This document shows, piece after piece, positions 1 through 11,851 of a stretch of 64,000 nt of DNA. The stretch is taken from assembly GCF_022376445.1 (NCBI RefSeq), contig NW_025954987.1, positions 310,001-374,000 of the forward strand. The letters are read 5' to 3'. The stretch is from Fomitopsis serialis (Eukaryota; Basidiomycota; Agaricomycetes; Polyporales; Fomitopsidaceae). Position numbers and translations under genes: made by a program. Every line of letters starts with the position of its first letter. Position 1 is the first letter of the stretch. Below the pieces are notes generated by a model. It was not told the DNA's origin. It saw only the letters and a list, made by a program, of their open reading frames with translations, and did no database searches.

Positions 1-23
1 TCGAACTATGACACGCGACGTAC

Positions 24-253
24 CAGCAATCGCAACACTGGTGGATCTCGGAAGTACTGCTTGAAGTACGTGAACGCCTGGAGACTGGTAATGCCGTACA
101 AACTGCAAAAGGTTCCTCGGCGAAGGCACAATTAAGAATGTTAGAGTCCGAGTGCGATAATGTCGGAATGTCCAGTACTCACATCGCCGTCGCGAAATGA
201 CCCAGAAACGCCGCCCCGAGCGTGCTGTTGAAGTTCAGGTGCGCGGCCTCCAT
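24..253 (-). CDS. DUF6534-like fungal membrane protein, N-terminal part, cut by window edge
   Basis: This is the 5' end of a multi-pass membrane protein whose remainder lies outside the window. Exon 1 (253..183) starts with ATG and encodes MEAAHLNFNSTLGAAFLGH, the short N-terminus typical of fungal DUF6534 proteins. A GTGAGT...CAG intron follows, then exon 2 (102..24) encodes LYGITSLQAFTYFKQY and RDPPVLRLL, ending at a GTACGT donor. The two exons sum to 150 bp and join in frame. The family pattern is a Gly-rich first helix, then a tyrosine/phenylalanine-rich second helix followed by a 'YPRD..LKLLV' motif, and both are seen here. Function of the family is unknown. It is the first of four DUF6533/6534-type genes in the window. 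Confidence 0.72.
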
Positions 254-2017
254 CGTCTCGCGCGCATTCGCGGTGGTGAACAAGCAGACCAGCAGCGCCG
301 GCTGGATCCAGACGCGGCGACCCACTCGCAGCCTTTAGAGGCTGGAGACCAGGTCCCGGGGTGCGAAGCCAGCGGCGGAGTGGGAGTTAATTGGACTTAC
401 ATCTCCACTGGGATCTTGGGCTAACCGAATTTGCGATCAGTGCCTACGTGACGGTATCTCCGCCTGATGGTCAAGGCGGGAGGCGCCCAGGGATCGCAGG
501 GTGCGTAGTACGTGATCGACGCCGTGGGCTGGGCGCCGAAACTGTCGGACTCGGCGTTGAGGAGCTCTGAATGGGTGAAACGAGTCTGGCCAACGACACT
601 ACTTAGTTCCTCAAGGCCTCACATTCCACATATCCAAATGTGGATCCCGACTTATCACTCCCGAAATCTATGTGTGCCCGTCGGAACAGGGCTAAAAAGT
701 CCTACCGCATGACATCCCAGCAACGTCAGGCCCGTTCGGCGTACCTAAGCTGATACGGTAACGTGATATCAGCAGGGCACGAGGGTTGGCGCTATTCGTC
801 CTCCAATCGTTTTATCGTGTTTCTGGCGCCTCGGCGTCCCAAAAGCCTGTGCACGAGTAAGAAGGAAAGATCACAGGCTATCCAAAGCCAGGAAAATTTG
901 CCAGACAGGCAAAGCCGATTCCTACGCAAAGGGGGAACATAGAGGCCTAACTGGAAGTGGTCCTTCCCGTCCCAAGTTAACATGCGACCCGTGTATCGCC
1001 GCTCACATCCGCAACTTTGGACTCAGAATAGGTTCGACACAAACCCCGCACGGAACGCTAGCGCCGCGTGGAGGGTCTTGAGCGAGACTAGGACTCAGAA
1101 CGGGAAACGATCGTGAAGAAGTGTAAATGCGGTCTGGACTAGGTCTGGAGGTCGGCGACGCAGTATTGGCGCAGCACGGCGCAGGATTGACATCAAAAGT
1201 ACTGCGTGAAAAGGGTTGTGTAATAGGGACCCAGATATATGATGTGATCCGTGGCGTGCACATACCGATTGGAGCTTAAGTCCTCGTCACCAACCTGCGT
1301 GGTGGCAGTATTTCCTGATATGCAAGGAAAGGGTATGGTGAGCCTGGCATCGACCAATGGGAAGAAGAGAGGGTTTATGCAACTCGGTACCTACATACGT
1401 GCTAGTGTCCTGTCGAGCAGATCCGATGTGTCATAGAAGGCCTTCAAAAAGTTCGTTAGTTTCAACACTGTGTCCAGCACAACCACTAAGATAGGGCAGT
1501 CCTCATGGTCAGGCTGCCTAGAAACGGAGCAACCTGCCAGTGCAATCATCTCTCCTGACTCGGACACGAAGACGTGCCGGTAGCGTCGCGCCACTACATT
1601 TCGAACGATGAGATTAGATCATGGTCTACAAAGTTCATGACATGCGACGGAGGCACCTTCGATGTTCACTGTGTCTCTTTGAACTCCGGACTCGAGATCA
1701 ACTTAGTTAAGAGTATGTTCGCACAAGGTAAAAAGATCACCTTCACATTCCGAGGTAGCTTCTCTTTCCAGAAAGACACTAAATGAACCACGACAGTGCT
1801 TGGTTGCCATCGTTTGGCTGAGTTGGTCGCAGAGGGTGTTGGTCAAGAGTGGGTTCGTCACTAGCGGCAGCGCAGATCTTAATCTGCATGTCACGTGTGG
1901 CAACTCCGCGCACAGACAGGTGTATCGCGATCTTGACGCGATCTGGGATGCATGCTTGCCGCCGCAAGTTCGAGCCTGCGAGCCGCACCGGTAATACACA
2001 CATTCCATCCCACCGCC
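254..2017. other. Intergenic region, no gene supported
   Basis: About 1.76 kb between the divergent DUF6534-like gene and MET22. All open frames are short, switch strand and lack family motifs. I see no tRNA, no long repeat and no convincing TATA box. It probably contains the promoters of both flanking genes. Confidence 0.5.
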
Positions 2018-3651
2018 ATGTCGCTCACATACTCTGCGGAGAGGCAGGTGGCCGTCGCTGCGGTCAGGAGGGCCTGCGCGCTGACCTCGTCGGTGTTCAA
2101 CAAACTCGTGCGGAATGAGACGCTCACGAAAGATGACAAGAGCCCAGTGACCGGTGAGTCCGATCTACAGTCCGTGTGTCTTCCGGGGATGTCGCGATGC
2201 GAAAGGCGGTTCGGTGGCACAAACGTTGATCCGTTCAAGCTACACCTCTGCGTTTGCCTTTCTGAGCGCGATTCAGGCCACAAGGGTTTATACCGTGCAT
2301 TTCAGTTTTGAGCTCCTTGATTGACAGCCCCGCCTGACAATTGCAGTGATGTGACATTACTTCACTTATGCTCAGACAGCTGCTTGGTGCCGGACAACTT
2401 GTCATCAGCGGCAACACGATGCGATGCCCGAGCTGCAACAGACCAGCGCTGAGAATGTTTCCTCCTTGAAACATGTATTGCTCTCAATCTACGCACCGAC
2501 ATCGTCGTCGTTCCTAATGCACTCGTCTCACCTGTAACACTGCTAATTGACTTTCCTCCAGTTGGTGACTTCGCCGCACAGGCAGTCGTTAATACGATCC
2601 TGTCCCGCACGTTCCCCCACGACCCCGTCGTCGGCGAAGAAGACTCCAGTGACCTCCGCGCAGAAACGGGTGCCTCCCTCCGCGAACGCGTTGTCGCCCT
2701 CGCCACCGAGTCGCTCACTGCGCCTCTCCAACCCGGAGAGGACGAATCATGGGGCCTTGGCCCCTCCTATACACACACGTCGGAAGAAATCCTTGCCGCC
2801 ATCGACCGTGGCAACTACGAGGGCGGAAGGACCGGCCGTAAGCACCTCCACTCCCACCTTCTGAGTTCTGCGCTGATTGTCCGCCCTTGCCCGCTGCGGT
2901 CTCCCACGGCAACCCTTGATCTTTTTGATCTGATAGGTATGTGGACCCTGGACCCAATCGACGGCACGAAGGGCTTCCTACGCGGCGAACAGTACGCCGT
3001 CTGCCTCGCGCTCATTGTCGACGCGCGCGTCCAGCTCGGCGTCATCGGCTGCCCAAACCTCCCTGCGGATCCCGCCCGCCCCGACGGGCCCCGCGGTGCG
3101 ATCTTCGTCGCCACCCGCGGTCAGGGCGCGTTTCAGCTCCCGCTCGCACCCTCCTCTGAGGCGCAGGGGAGGCAGCTCCGGATACCTGCGTTTACGACGG
3201 AGACGCTGAATCTCTTGGAGAGCGTGGAGAAGGCGCACGCGAAGCTGAGTTTCAACGAGAAGGTTGCGAAGCTGCTTGGTGTGACGCGTCCGCCGACGAG
3301 GATGGACAGCCAGGCAAAATACGCGGCGCTTGCGCGGGGAGACGGTGGCGCGTATCTGCGCATGCCGGTGGGAACTGGGTACAAGGAAAAGATCTGGGTA
3401 CGTCTGGATGAGGACATTTGCTTGCGCAGACGTTCTCATACCTCCTTGCAGGACCACGCACCCGGCTCTGTGCTTGTCGAAGAGGCCGGTGGGGTCATCA
3501 GCGACTCGCGTGGATTGCCGATCAACTTTGGCTTGGGAAGGACGCTCGGCGAGAATTTCGGCGTCGTAGCTGCGGGAAAGAGGTGCACGCAAAGGTCATC
3601 GGGGCTATCCTACGTGCGAAGGAGGAAGAGGCAAAGGAGGAAGGCCAGTAA
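2018..3651 (+). CDS. MET22: 3'(2'),5'-bisphosphate nucleotidase (HAL2/MET22), with apparent 1-base deletion near the 3' end
   Basis: This Mg-dependent, Li/Na-sensitive phosphatase converts PAP to AMP and so clears the by-product of sulfate assimilation. Exons: 2018..2153, 2562..2837, 2937..3397 and 3452..3651. Family motifs are clear: DDKSPVT then GDFAAQAVV, the metal-binding VVGEEDS, EGGRTGRMWTLDPIDGTKGF, and IWDHAPGSVLVEEAGG. The first three exons join in frame. In the last exon, frame is lost between GVVAAGK and VHAKVIGAI at about 3580-3583. One base appears to be missing, and without it the C-terminus reads into unrelated sequence to 3730. The start is the ATG immediately before SLTYSAERQ, where family proteins begin. 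Intron 1 is 408 bp, far longer than its neighbours. The frameshift could be an assembly error or a real lesion. Confidence 0.9.
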
Positions 3652-4060
3652 ACGCAGCCTGTCGTCTGTGATCGCGATCTTCAAATTGACGCGAAGCCGC
3701 AAGGAAAGTAAAATAGACCCTCGATTGTAGCCATATGCATGCTCCGTGCTGAACGGTATCGATGTTCAGTCAATACTGCTGCGTAAATGGGTAAACGGGG
3801 AGTCATGGCCCTCAGAAAGACTCCCGATTGGGTAGCATAACCATTGGTGATTGGCATACATACAAGTCTCCGGACAGAAACAACAGGAGGGTCAAACAAA
3901 CACGTAACTGATCCCATCGAGAAGGAAACGATAATTCAACCAGACTTGTGACAACAAGCCGCTGTCGCGACCGGCGCTACAATCTGGGCTGGATATTCCT
4001 TTAGACAAACGAGGCCTGATACATAACATCATTGGCTATCGTGGACCCACGCGGGATAAA
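3652..4060. other. Convergent intergenic region
   Basis: Roughly 400 bp between the 3' ends of MET22 (+) and the DUF6534-like gene (-). No open frame with family similarity, RNA gene or repeat was seen. Confidence 0.5.
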
Positions 4061-5651
4061 TTAGGCACTCACATGCGTGTACGCACTCTGGGTCTCCGTG
4101 GCTGGCCTGCTCTCGACGCCCCATGAATGGCAGGAATCCGCCAACTGGTTCGACGACGGGGTCTCCCACGTGCCGCGGTGGTTGAGACTTGATATCAGGA
4201 GGATCGTGTACAGTTTGGCCAGCGAGATATTGAAGAAGAGGTGACTAAAAGGAAAGCGCGTGTCCGCGTTAAGTCGGGGGCCGTAATGAGTATGGACGGC
4301 GAGCACGTATGGCAAGACTCACGTTGCACGAGGCTAGAAGCGCGAACGACTATCAGCATGCCGACGTTCCCAAGGGGGGTAAAAAAGATATAGCTCACGG
4401 AGGCGAGGTAGAGTGCTAAATCGAGTATAGCCCATGTTGTAGTGAGGACACCCGTTTGGACGGTCACTGCGTCCGCGAGGATTGGCACCGGTCAATTCTA
4501 GAATGAATGGGCGTTGAAGAGACGTACGTCGTATGATCTGGTTCACGAGCGAGTCTGTGCTCGAGAATCCTGACTTTCTGCGATGCTTTACGCAGGGATT
4601 CAGTTCGCGGTGGAAAGACGCAAGTGAAGTTGCGTACGAGATGCCACACGAGCGACACAGTGATCAGGATGTCCGCCACTACGCCCGTTACCAGCCACGT
4701 CGACACTAGGCCTTTGGCAACCGGTCTCTGCAGAGACTCAATTCCGCTCATGCCCGGCCAGCGGATCGCAATAACCGAACCAATTGCGCATACTGACGTA
4801 GACTCCGTGAGCAATGCTGTAGGTACCAGTGAATTGAGACATACACATCGATGCGACAGCCAGAACGGGAATGAACGCAGAAAGCCATATCGAGTGGCTG
4901 ATTGCGTAGACGCGGTATGTGAAGAAGAGCTCAACGGAACAGGAGATGATACCCTGCCGAAGGTCAGTGTCCTTGCATAGCTGGAGAGGCTGACCAAGAA
5001 CTCACCGTGATTGCAGGCACTGACCAAGACATAGATTACTAGTAAGAACAAGAATGATAGGAGTCGCTTCAGTCTAGACGTACGCGATGTGGACACTACA
5101 GCGCTATATCAACACAAGTGTTCGGCTGCCTACGTATGGTGTGCTTACCTATTCCAGGGGTAGAAAGGTAATGTGAGCCTCCTGAGAATGTCGTAACAGC
5201 GGTGAATAGTTGTTTTGATGTTGAGTATATGGATCGTACCGAAGTGCGTCACCAAACCCGTGTACGCATACACAACAGACAGGCCGGTCTGCGCAGTGTC
5301 CGCTACAAATAAAAATACAATCTATAAGGTAATTGTGAGTTCATGGTCTTCCACAGGGCGGGGAAAAGGCGCACAAACAACCGTAGTGGCCAGGGGTCCC
5401 TTGTATTCAATACTATCAGTATATGCCATATTGTCTACTAAGTAGAGGTGAGACTCAATTGCGCACTTTTGCGAATGGAAGGCGTAATGGTAGTAGCCAG
5501 AAACGACTACTCCGTATAACAGGGTGTTCAGCCATATCCCGAGGATAAATGCCCCCAAGCTATGTTACGAACCGTCAGCTTATAGAACCTGAATTTGATG
5601 GTCAGACGCCACTCACTGGGGACCAATGTCAACACCATCAGCTGTATCCAT
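4061..5651 (-). CDS. DUF6534-like multi-pass membrane protein
   Basis: The protein begins MDTADGVDIGPH (exon 1, 5651..5617), then LGAFILGIWLNTLLYGVVV from 5559 after a GTGAGT intron. Further exons give IVFLFVADTAQTGLSVVYAY, a helix VELFFTYRVYAISHSIWL, and VSTWLVTGVVADILITVSL. After these come KSGFSSTDSLVNQIIRRT, VTVQTGVLTTTWAILDLAL and, near the end, HLFFNISLAKLYTILLISSL plus LNHRG. This order is the hallmark of fungal DUF6534 proteins: seven predicted helices, a conserved 'T-D-S-L-x-N-x-x-I-R-x-T' linker and an 'L-Y-x-x-x-L-x-x-L-N-x-R' ending. The second exon contains an atypical insert (about KCAIESHLYLV) that may be an unrecognised short intron. Function is unknown; the topology invites comparison with receptors, but that is inference. 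No disabling stop was needed to build the model. Confidence 0.72.
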
Positions 5652-7050
5652 AAAATGTCGTGAAGGGTCGTGAGTAAGGGAGCCACCACAAGGATCAGAG
5701 TGAGGGGCTTAGCTGGTGCATTGAACCAAGGTCAGCTATATACCTTCGGATGTAAGTGCTTTGACCGTGACTTTGCTTCCGCTCATGGACCCAAGCGTTG
5801 AATCTCAGCCACATATCCGCGTATCCGCTTATCCGACGCTTTGTTGATGGCATGTGCCTGGCACATGTTGTGCACTCCGGCCTATACACGCGAACGCGCC
5901 GCATGAGTGTATACCGAGTTCATTTGAACGCTGTCCGAGTCGAGGCTTGAGGTAAGTATCAAAGCAAGTGGAAGCCACTGTGGCGTTGTGGCGAGTGAAA
6001 GTCGGCGATCACCGAGAGGGTCACGTGATGTCATAATAGTCGTTCAGAAAATTAAATCACTGTCGTTCAAGTTCTTCAGCACTGTCACCGTGAAGGCAAT
6101 AACGCGGCGGTCGATCAACCCAATGCCATACCCTCTGGGCAAACGAAAGCCGTGGTGCTCTTATTTGCTTGCATAATCATGAATACCTCGTTCTAACCAC
6201 TGTCCCCGCCCATCAAACTTGCTAGTCATCACGAAGTATCACGAATGGAGAAGCTTAGTTACGGGAATCCTGGGATATGAGAAACATCCGTAGCCAAAGT
6301 AAATGTCCCTCGCGTCCCTCGCGTCCCTCGCGTCCCACTCGTGATTAACTATTCACACTATAGTTGGGAATCAGGCGGGGTGCGGTGCCTTGCATTGGCA
6401 GTCGACCTACTATGGACACCGAAACCCATGCGCTCAAATTAGCAGCTAGTGAAAGCTCTAGCACTTTGCGGCACGTCTTCCTTCGGACGGTGCGGATCGA
6501 GCTCATACGTGACGGCCTGCCACGGCATGACCGGCCGCATGTTGTCCTTTATCCTCGTCTGCGGCACCGTGAGCATCGAGGGTACAGCACAACAGCCGTC
6601 CAAATCAAACCACGGCGCTTTCTGGAGGGCGGCAGACCTAATTGTATCCGGACAGAGTATTGTGCCGGAAGAGGCCTCAGGGTGAATCGTCAGGACACGT
6701 ATGGGTACGTTTAGGAAGATCTGACCCGCACCCAGAGGCGATGTAAGTACTCGCGAGCTCAGGGCGAAGTGGTAGCTTTCACCGGGCATACCCAGTTTTC
6801 CGGCAACTAGATATGACCTATCAGCTCTCTGTGCATGCTGAGGCCCGATGGGTGGCTTCAAGTTGAGACTTCGCAGTGGGCTATGATCCGTCGGTGAGAC
6901 ACCTGTCCGCACATCAGATGCCTCCGCCCACGCATCTTACCGGTTGATAGACGAGACCACCGAAGTGGTACTACCGCCACGGCGTAAGGCCCGGGACCTG
7001 ATCCCTGTACGTCCGTCGAAACCATGCATGATATGGAGTCCCCACGGACG
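5652..7050. other. Intergenic region with a short minisatellite
   Basis: About 1.4 kb upstream of the DUF6534-like gene. It holds a 9-bp tandem repeat at 6305-6336 (separate entry). An open minus-strand frame at 6439-6912 (157 codons) resembles no family I know, and I do not call it a gene. Confidence 0.4.
6305..6336. repeat. 9-bp minisatellite, 3.6 copies
   Basis: The unit GTCCCTCGC occurs three times in tandem without mismatch (6305-6331), followed by a partial copy GTCCC. It lies in non-coding DNA. Confidence 0.9.
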
Positions 7051-7058
7051 TATAAAAA
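7051..7058 (+). promoter_or_regulatory. TATA box of the small secreted protein candidate
   Basis: TATAAAAA lies 97 bp upstream of the ATG at 7148, a spacing that fits a TATA-driven fungal promoter with a short 5' leader. Confidence 0.5.
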
Positions 7059-7147
7059 GGCAAGTGTGCTATCAGCATCCCCAGTCCAACGCACTGCGAC
7101 ACAGCTGCATCCCTCAGTGCCACTATAGCACCCGCTTCACTGTTGAT

Positions 7148-7541
7148 ATGAACAACTACGGCTTTGTTCTGACGATGGTCGCTATCCTCCTTCTGCCGTT
7201 GACGTCGGCAGCCCCGAAGGCTGTAAGTCCTTCATTCTTGACTCATTGTCAAGTCTGCTAGGTCATCTCATACCATTGCACGAATATAGGCCCCCGTCGA
7301 CGAAGGTGCTTCGGTGCCTGTATGGCAAGACATTGTCGGTCCCTTTCCCTCTCCTATGTATGCTATACGAATGACCGATGTATGCTGGCTACTAGGGGCA
7401 CCGTACAGACGACTCCGTCATAGGCAGCCCCAGCGAAGATGGCCCCGGGGGTCAAGATGTACGTTTGTTTCCTTCATGCATATGAATCAGCTCATTCAAG
7501 TTGATATGTTCAGTGGCGTCGCATGGATGACTCCCTTGTAA
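7148..7541 (+). CDS. Small secreted protein candidate
   Basis: Exon 1 (7148..7222) encodes MNNYGFVLTMVAILLLPL followed by TSAAPKA. This is a textbook secretory signal peptide with an Ala-rich cleavage region. A GTAAGT...TATAG intron (7223..7289) keeps the frame into exon 2 (7290..7541), which begins APVDEGASVPVWQDIVGP and runs open to a TAA, giving about 108 residues. I recognise no domain. The second half is basic and could be non-coding if a further intron removes it: a possible GTATGC...TAG intron of 38 bp after 'PFPSP' would shorten the protein to about 55 residues. A TATA box sits upstream. The signal peptide and splice sites are seen; that the gene is functional is inference. Confidence 0.4.
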
Positions 7542-9942
7542 GCAGGCGATATAGACTTTATCATTTCGTGGTATCTGACGGGCCGGGGCTTTTGTAGGTG
7601 GACTGAAGCAGCGTTCCTGAGCAGAGTGGTCGTCGCGATATTCAACAAGTCAGTCTCGAACTGTTGTTGGTTGATTCTGATGACTGTCAGCTAATCGTTC
7701 TCCGTGCACCTCCGGCGATGTCTGCGCATTAGGTGGCGACGAGCGACGTGCATGAAGTGTTACCTCATCGGGGCGCTTTGTTCCGTACATGAATCTTCTG
7801 CATTTGTAGAATTGTGGCATGTGTCCGGCCGATCTTGTTCTGTCTCGCACTGTATTTAATCCGTGCCGTTTCGCTGGGCCCGTGTCGGTTGTCTTCATTT
7901 GATGCGGTAACCAGGACTGCACACATGCTAAACAATTGATGTTTGCAACATCAGGCTACTGTCTCAGAGACATGACGGTGGCCGCTCCTCAGTCTGAGTG
8001 AGCGTTGTTCACCACGGGGTTCTGAAATCCACATAAGCAAGGTTCACGTATCAACATTGGTGAGCATTGGAACCAAGGTAGGCTTATTCTATGGGTGTTT
8101 GGCACGAACTTGAACGCAGAATTGTGCTGACCCTGCATCTCTACACAGGTCACCGATGCACATGCTCCATTTTACCCGCCGTGATCCATGTTTGCAAGCT
8201 CGCTCCACTGCTCAAACTAGATGTACGCCTCCGCGAATCCACCCTCCCCCCCGCACTGGCTGCTGATCCGCTCCATCTCGCGCGCCTGCATCACGACCGC
8301 GGGGGCCCTCATGCTCTGGACGACGGTCTCAAACAATTCGCCCGCATCTCAAGCGGTGCGTTGTCGGCCGTGTCGCCCCCGCTATGATGGCGAGCGGTTT
8401 CCCTTCGTTCCATGCTCCGCATCCACGTCCAACATACCCCCGGATCTTCGAGACGATCGTCCGTCGTCGTTTCCCCGCACCGAAGATCGTCGTCGCTAAA
8501 TCCAGCCACGGCCGCTTTCCCCGGGTCCTATGGCGTCCACACCGGCAGGCACGCTCTACTTCTCGTACGTGAGCCGGCATTGCGCCGCAGCTTCGACCGG
8601 GGCGTACGCTGTCACCGCGGATCGTATTGACGTCGTCGCCTCCGTTCCGTGCCCGCCTCTTCCTCGACTTCGACCTCGATCGGCGATCGACCCCGCCCGA
8701 AACGGTGCCGGGAAGCGCGATCCTCCTCGCAGATTTAGTAGCCACTACAGCCGCCGTCGCCCCCGTGCGTTCTTCCCAAGTCCATCGTTCTTGGACGCGC
8801 CGATCCTGATCCGCGCTCGCCCGCCTCGATCCGACCTCGGTGTTCGGCGTATCCCCAGCCTCCGAGTCCGCACAACGTCTTCGCCGTCCTCGAACCGTAC
8901 GTGACGCGTCTCCCGTCTCCCGCACACGGTCGCCCGTTCGCTCCGCCCGTACATCCCATACTATGAGTGCCCGACTGACACGTCTCCACATCGGGCCCGA
9001 ACTCACCGCAAACCCGACACGGGCCTTGCCTCTACTGCAGCTTCTCGTAACCTCCCTGCCCTCGCGATCCCGACCGTTCTCCTCTCTCGCCATTTTCTCA
9101 GCCTCCGCGAAGTTTGTTCCTTTTATTGTCACTGAGGGCGAAGCCCTATGTACTACTAGCAGACAGTACCTACTCTACTCTCTACGTGTTTCTCTAGGTC
9201 CGTGGTCTTTTAGCATCGCCGTCCGCCGTGGCTTCGGGCATGTATAGTAATGTGTAATGTAGTGATAATGGGGAATGCATTCTGTCCGGCGTCGGGGTCG
9301 GAAATGTGCTGTGATGCCGTGGTGCACTGTTACGCTGCTCGTCTTCTACGCCCTCCTCGACGTGTTCGCCTCTCTGCGTCCCTCTCGTCTCCGCCTTTCA
9401 ACGCTCCGCGAAGTCGCCCCGACGCCGGGCTCTCAATGTCCGTCTTCCGCGGGACGCTGTATAATTCGGCCGACAATAGTCTGTCCGTCAGGAGGAGCAC
9501 TGTCACTGGGTGTGAAGGGGACAGGACGCACAGGCAGGAAACAGTGGATCCGGAGAATATGTCTGCGGCGGACGCCACGAAGAGCACCGCATACTGTAGG
9601 CCACACATCGAACGCATAGCACGTACATATGTTTATACAACCTCTCACAAACGCTCACAACACACATGATGCAAACTGCCTCTCATCTACAGATGAATTG
9701 CATTGCGTCGATACACTAGTACGTATGGCAGATGGCAGGTATATCAACTTCACGCATGCCGCCGTGCACCGATAGAAGCAGAGTCAGAAAAAAAAACATC
9801 AGTACTAGTACATATTACGTCGTGTAGATCATGCTCAGATTAGACCGAGACACACAGAAAGAGATGCGCGTTTTACTATCCAAAAAACCACACCCGCAGA
9901 GCCAACGGGGAGAACCGAAGCAGGCGCACGGACGCCGAGAGT
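7542..9942. other. Intergenic region, partly GC-rich, no confident gene
   Basis: About 2.4 kb. The part from 8200 to 9130 is GC-rich with long open frames on both strands (for example a 267-codon minus-strand frame at 8329-9132). These are Arg/Ser/Pro-rich shadows of base composition without motifs. A hydrophobic stretch HWLLIRSISRACITTAGAL (frame beginning 8221, +) is the only peptide-like signal, and I cannot assign it. Confidence 0.4.
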
Positions 9943-11851
9943 CTACACCTTCTGCGCCGGCTGGTCCGTCTTCTCGATGCGCGCCTCCTCGACGCCCGTC
10001 GCGAGGGGCTTGTGTGACTCCGCCGCCCGCGTCTGCTCGATGAGGTCCGCGCGCGAGCTGAAGCCCGGCGGCGCCCACGTGCCCGAGGTCCACGGCTTGC
10101 AGTACGGGTCGCTGTACATCTGCACACACACCTTATCAGCACCACGCCACCTCCAAAAAAAACGCAACGAGGGGGGCACGCACCATGTCGACGCTCTCGA
10201 GCGAGAGGTCGGACGACTCGTACAGGAAGAAGTACACGATGACCGCGCCGGTGAGGTTGCACGCCGCGAACACGAACCCGTACCGGAACGCGATCGCCTT
10301 CACGATGAACGGCGTGAAGAACGCGAGCAGGAAGTTCCACAGCCAGTTGCTCGCCGTCGCGAGCGCGGCCTGCTTCGCGCGCGTGCGCGTCGGGAACGTC
10401 TCGCCGACGAGGATCCACACGCCCGGCGCCCACGTCATCGCGTATCCGAGGATGAACAGGCACGCGGACACGATCATCAGCGTGCCGATGGGCTTGCTCG
10501 TCGACGGGTCCTTGGCGGTCCCCGCCGCGGCGAAGATGAAGAGCCAGACAGCCTGCCAGACACCGCCGACGATGAGCGGCAGCCGGCGCCCGAAGGTCTC
10601 CATAACGTAGAGACCGCCGAATGTGCACCCGAAGTTGACCGCACCAAGGATGATCTGCGTGACGTAGGAATCACTGATGCCGACGGACATGAATATCGAC
10701 GCGCCATACTGAGAAAACCATGAACCGTGAGCATACACGCGATGCGGAGGTTGCTGGATCGAGCACTCACGTAGAAGAAGTAGTTCGCGCCCGTCAGCTG
10801 CTGGAACATCTGCAGCGTCGCGACGAGCAATGTCCTGTACAGCTGCTTGCGTTCGAACGTGAAGCAGTCCACCCACCCCGCCTTCACCGACTTTTCGTAC
10901 TCCACCGCCTCGCGCATCTCCTCGATCTCGCGGTTGATGATGAAGTGGTCCTCGACCTCGTGGCGGGGGACACCACGGCCCGCTGCGAGCGACAGGCGCG
11001 CTTCGTCGTAGCGGCCATGCGCAGTGAGCCAACGGGGCGACTCGGGCATGAAGAGGATACCGAAGCCGAGAATAGCAGGCCAGACGAAGGAGATGCCAAC
11101 GACGGTCCGCCATGAGCCGGGGCCGCTGATGTCGCGTGCACCAATGGATATGCAGTCTGAACAGCGGAGACGTATTAGTCAGCTGTAGGTACGCGCACGA
11201 CAGGGAGAAGGGGCTCACATGCGACGAGGATACCGAAGGTGATGAAGAGCTGATATGTCGCGGTGAGCGTACCACGGATCTGGCTCGGGGCGGTCTCTGC
11301 CTGGTACATGGGGACGGCCGCGGAGAGCGCGCCGATACCGAGACCAGAGACGAGACGCCCGACGGCGAATTGCTGCCAGACGGACTCGGAGGAGATTTGG
11401 ATGATGACACCGACGGAGAACACGAGACACTCTACGCACATCGCGTACCGACGACCGAGGAAGTCAGCCGTCCTGAGAGAACACATCAGGTAAGCACGAC
11501 GATGGAGGCGTGCGAGCGGACACTCACGGTGCGCCGATCAAAGCACCAAAGAGCGTGCCGATACTGAGGAGGCCGACGATGAGGCCCTCGCGTACGTCGC
11601 TGAACGTGCATGTACTCGAGTCTCCTGGTGTGGTACATGTGCCGAAACGGAGGAGGAAGTTCGGCATGATGAGGATGTCGGAGATTTGACCAGTGTCATA
11701 GCCGAAGATGAAGCCGCCCATAGAAGCTATGACGGCCAGGGCAATGGCCATGTACCCGACGGGCAGGCCTTGTCTGTGGGATTGTAATGTCAGCGGCGGT
11801 GAGCAGCACGGGGAGCAGGAGGGGTGCGCACACGTAGAAGAGAACTGCCAT
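9943..11851 (-). CDS. MFS monosaccharide (hexose) transporter
   Basis: Plasma-membrane sugar/H+ symporter of the major facilitator superfamily, 535 residues and 12 predicted helices. Exons: 11851..11832, 11773..11528, 11472..11219, 11156..10771, 10708..10184 and 10119..9943; they sum to 1,608 bp with every junction in phase. Diagnostic motifs in order: GLPVGYMAIALAVIASMGGF then FGYDTGQISD (helix 1), DFLGRRYAM after helix 2, VPMYQAETAPSQIRG, the central MPESPRWL, QQLTGANYFFYYG in helix 7, and a degenerate 'YESSDLSLESVD' in place of the usual PETKG-type motif. Exon 1 is only 20 bp and was chosen because it alone supplies an in-frame ATG before GLPVGY. The cytosolic tail is about 60 residues. 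It is probably sugar-responsive by analogy, but I see no defined operator. Confidence 0.93.

Noticed and set aside
6439..6912. 157-codon minus-strand open frame
   Set aside because: Moderate length and plausible composition, but no family, splice partner or promoter signal that I could recognise.
8329..9132. Long minus-strand open frame of 267 codons
   Set aside because: Arg/Ser/Gly-rich composition follows the GC bias, no motif, and equally long frames overlap it on the other strand.
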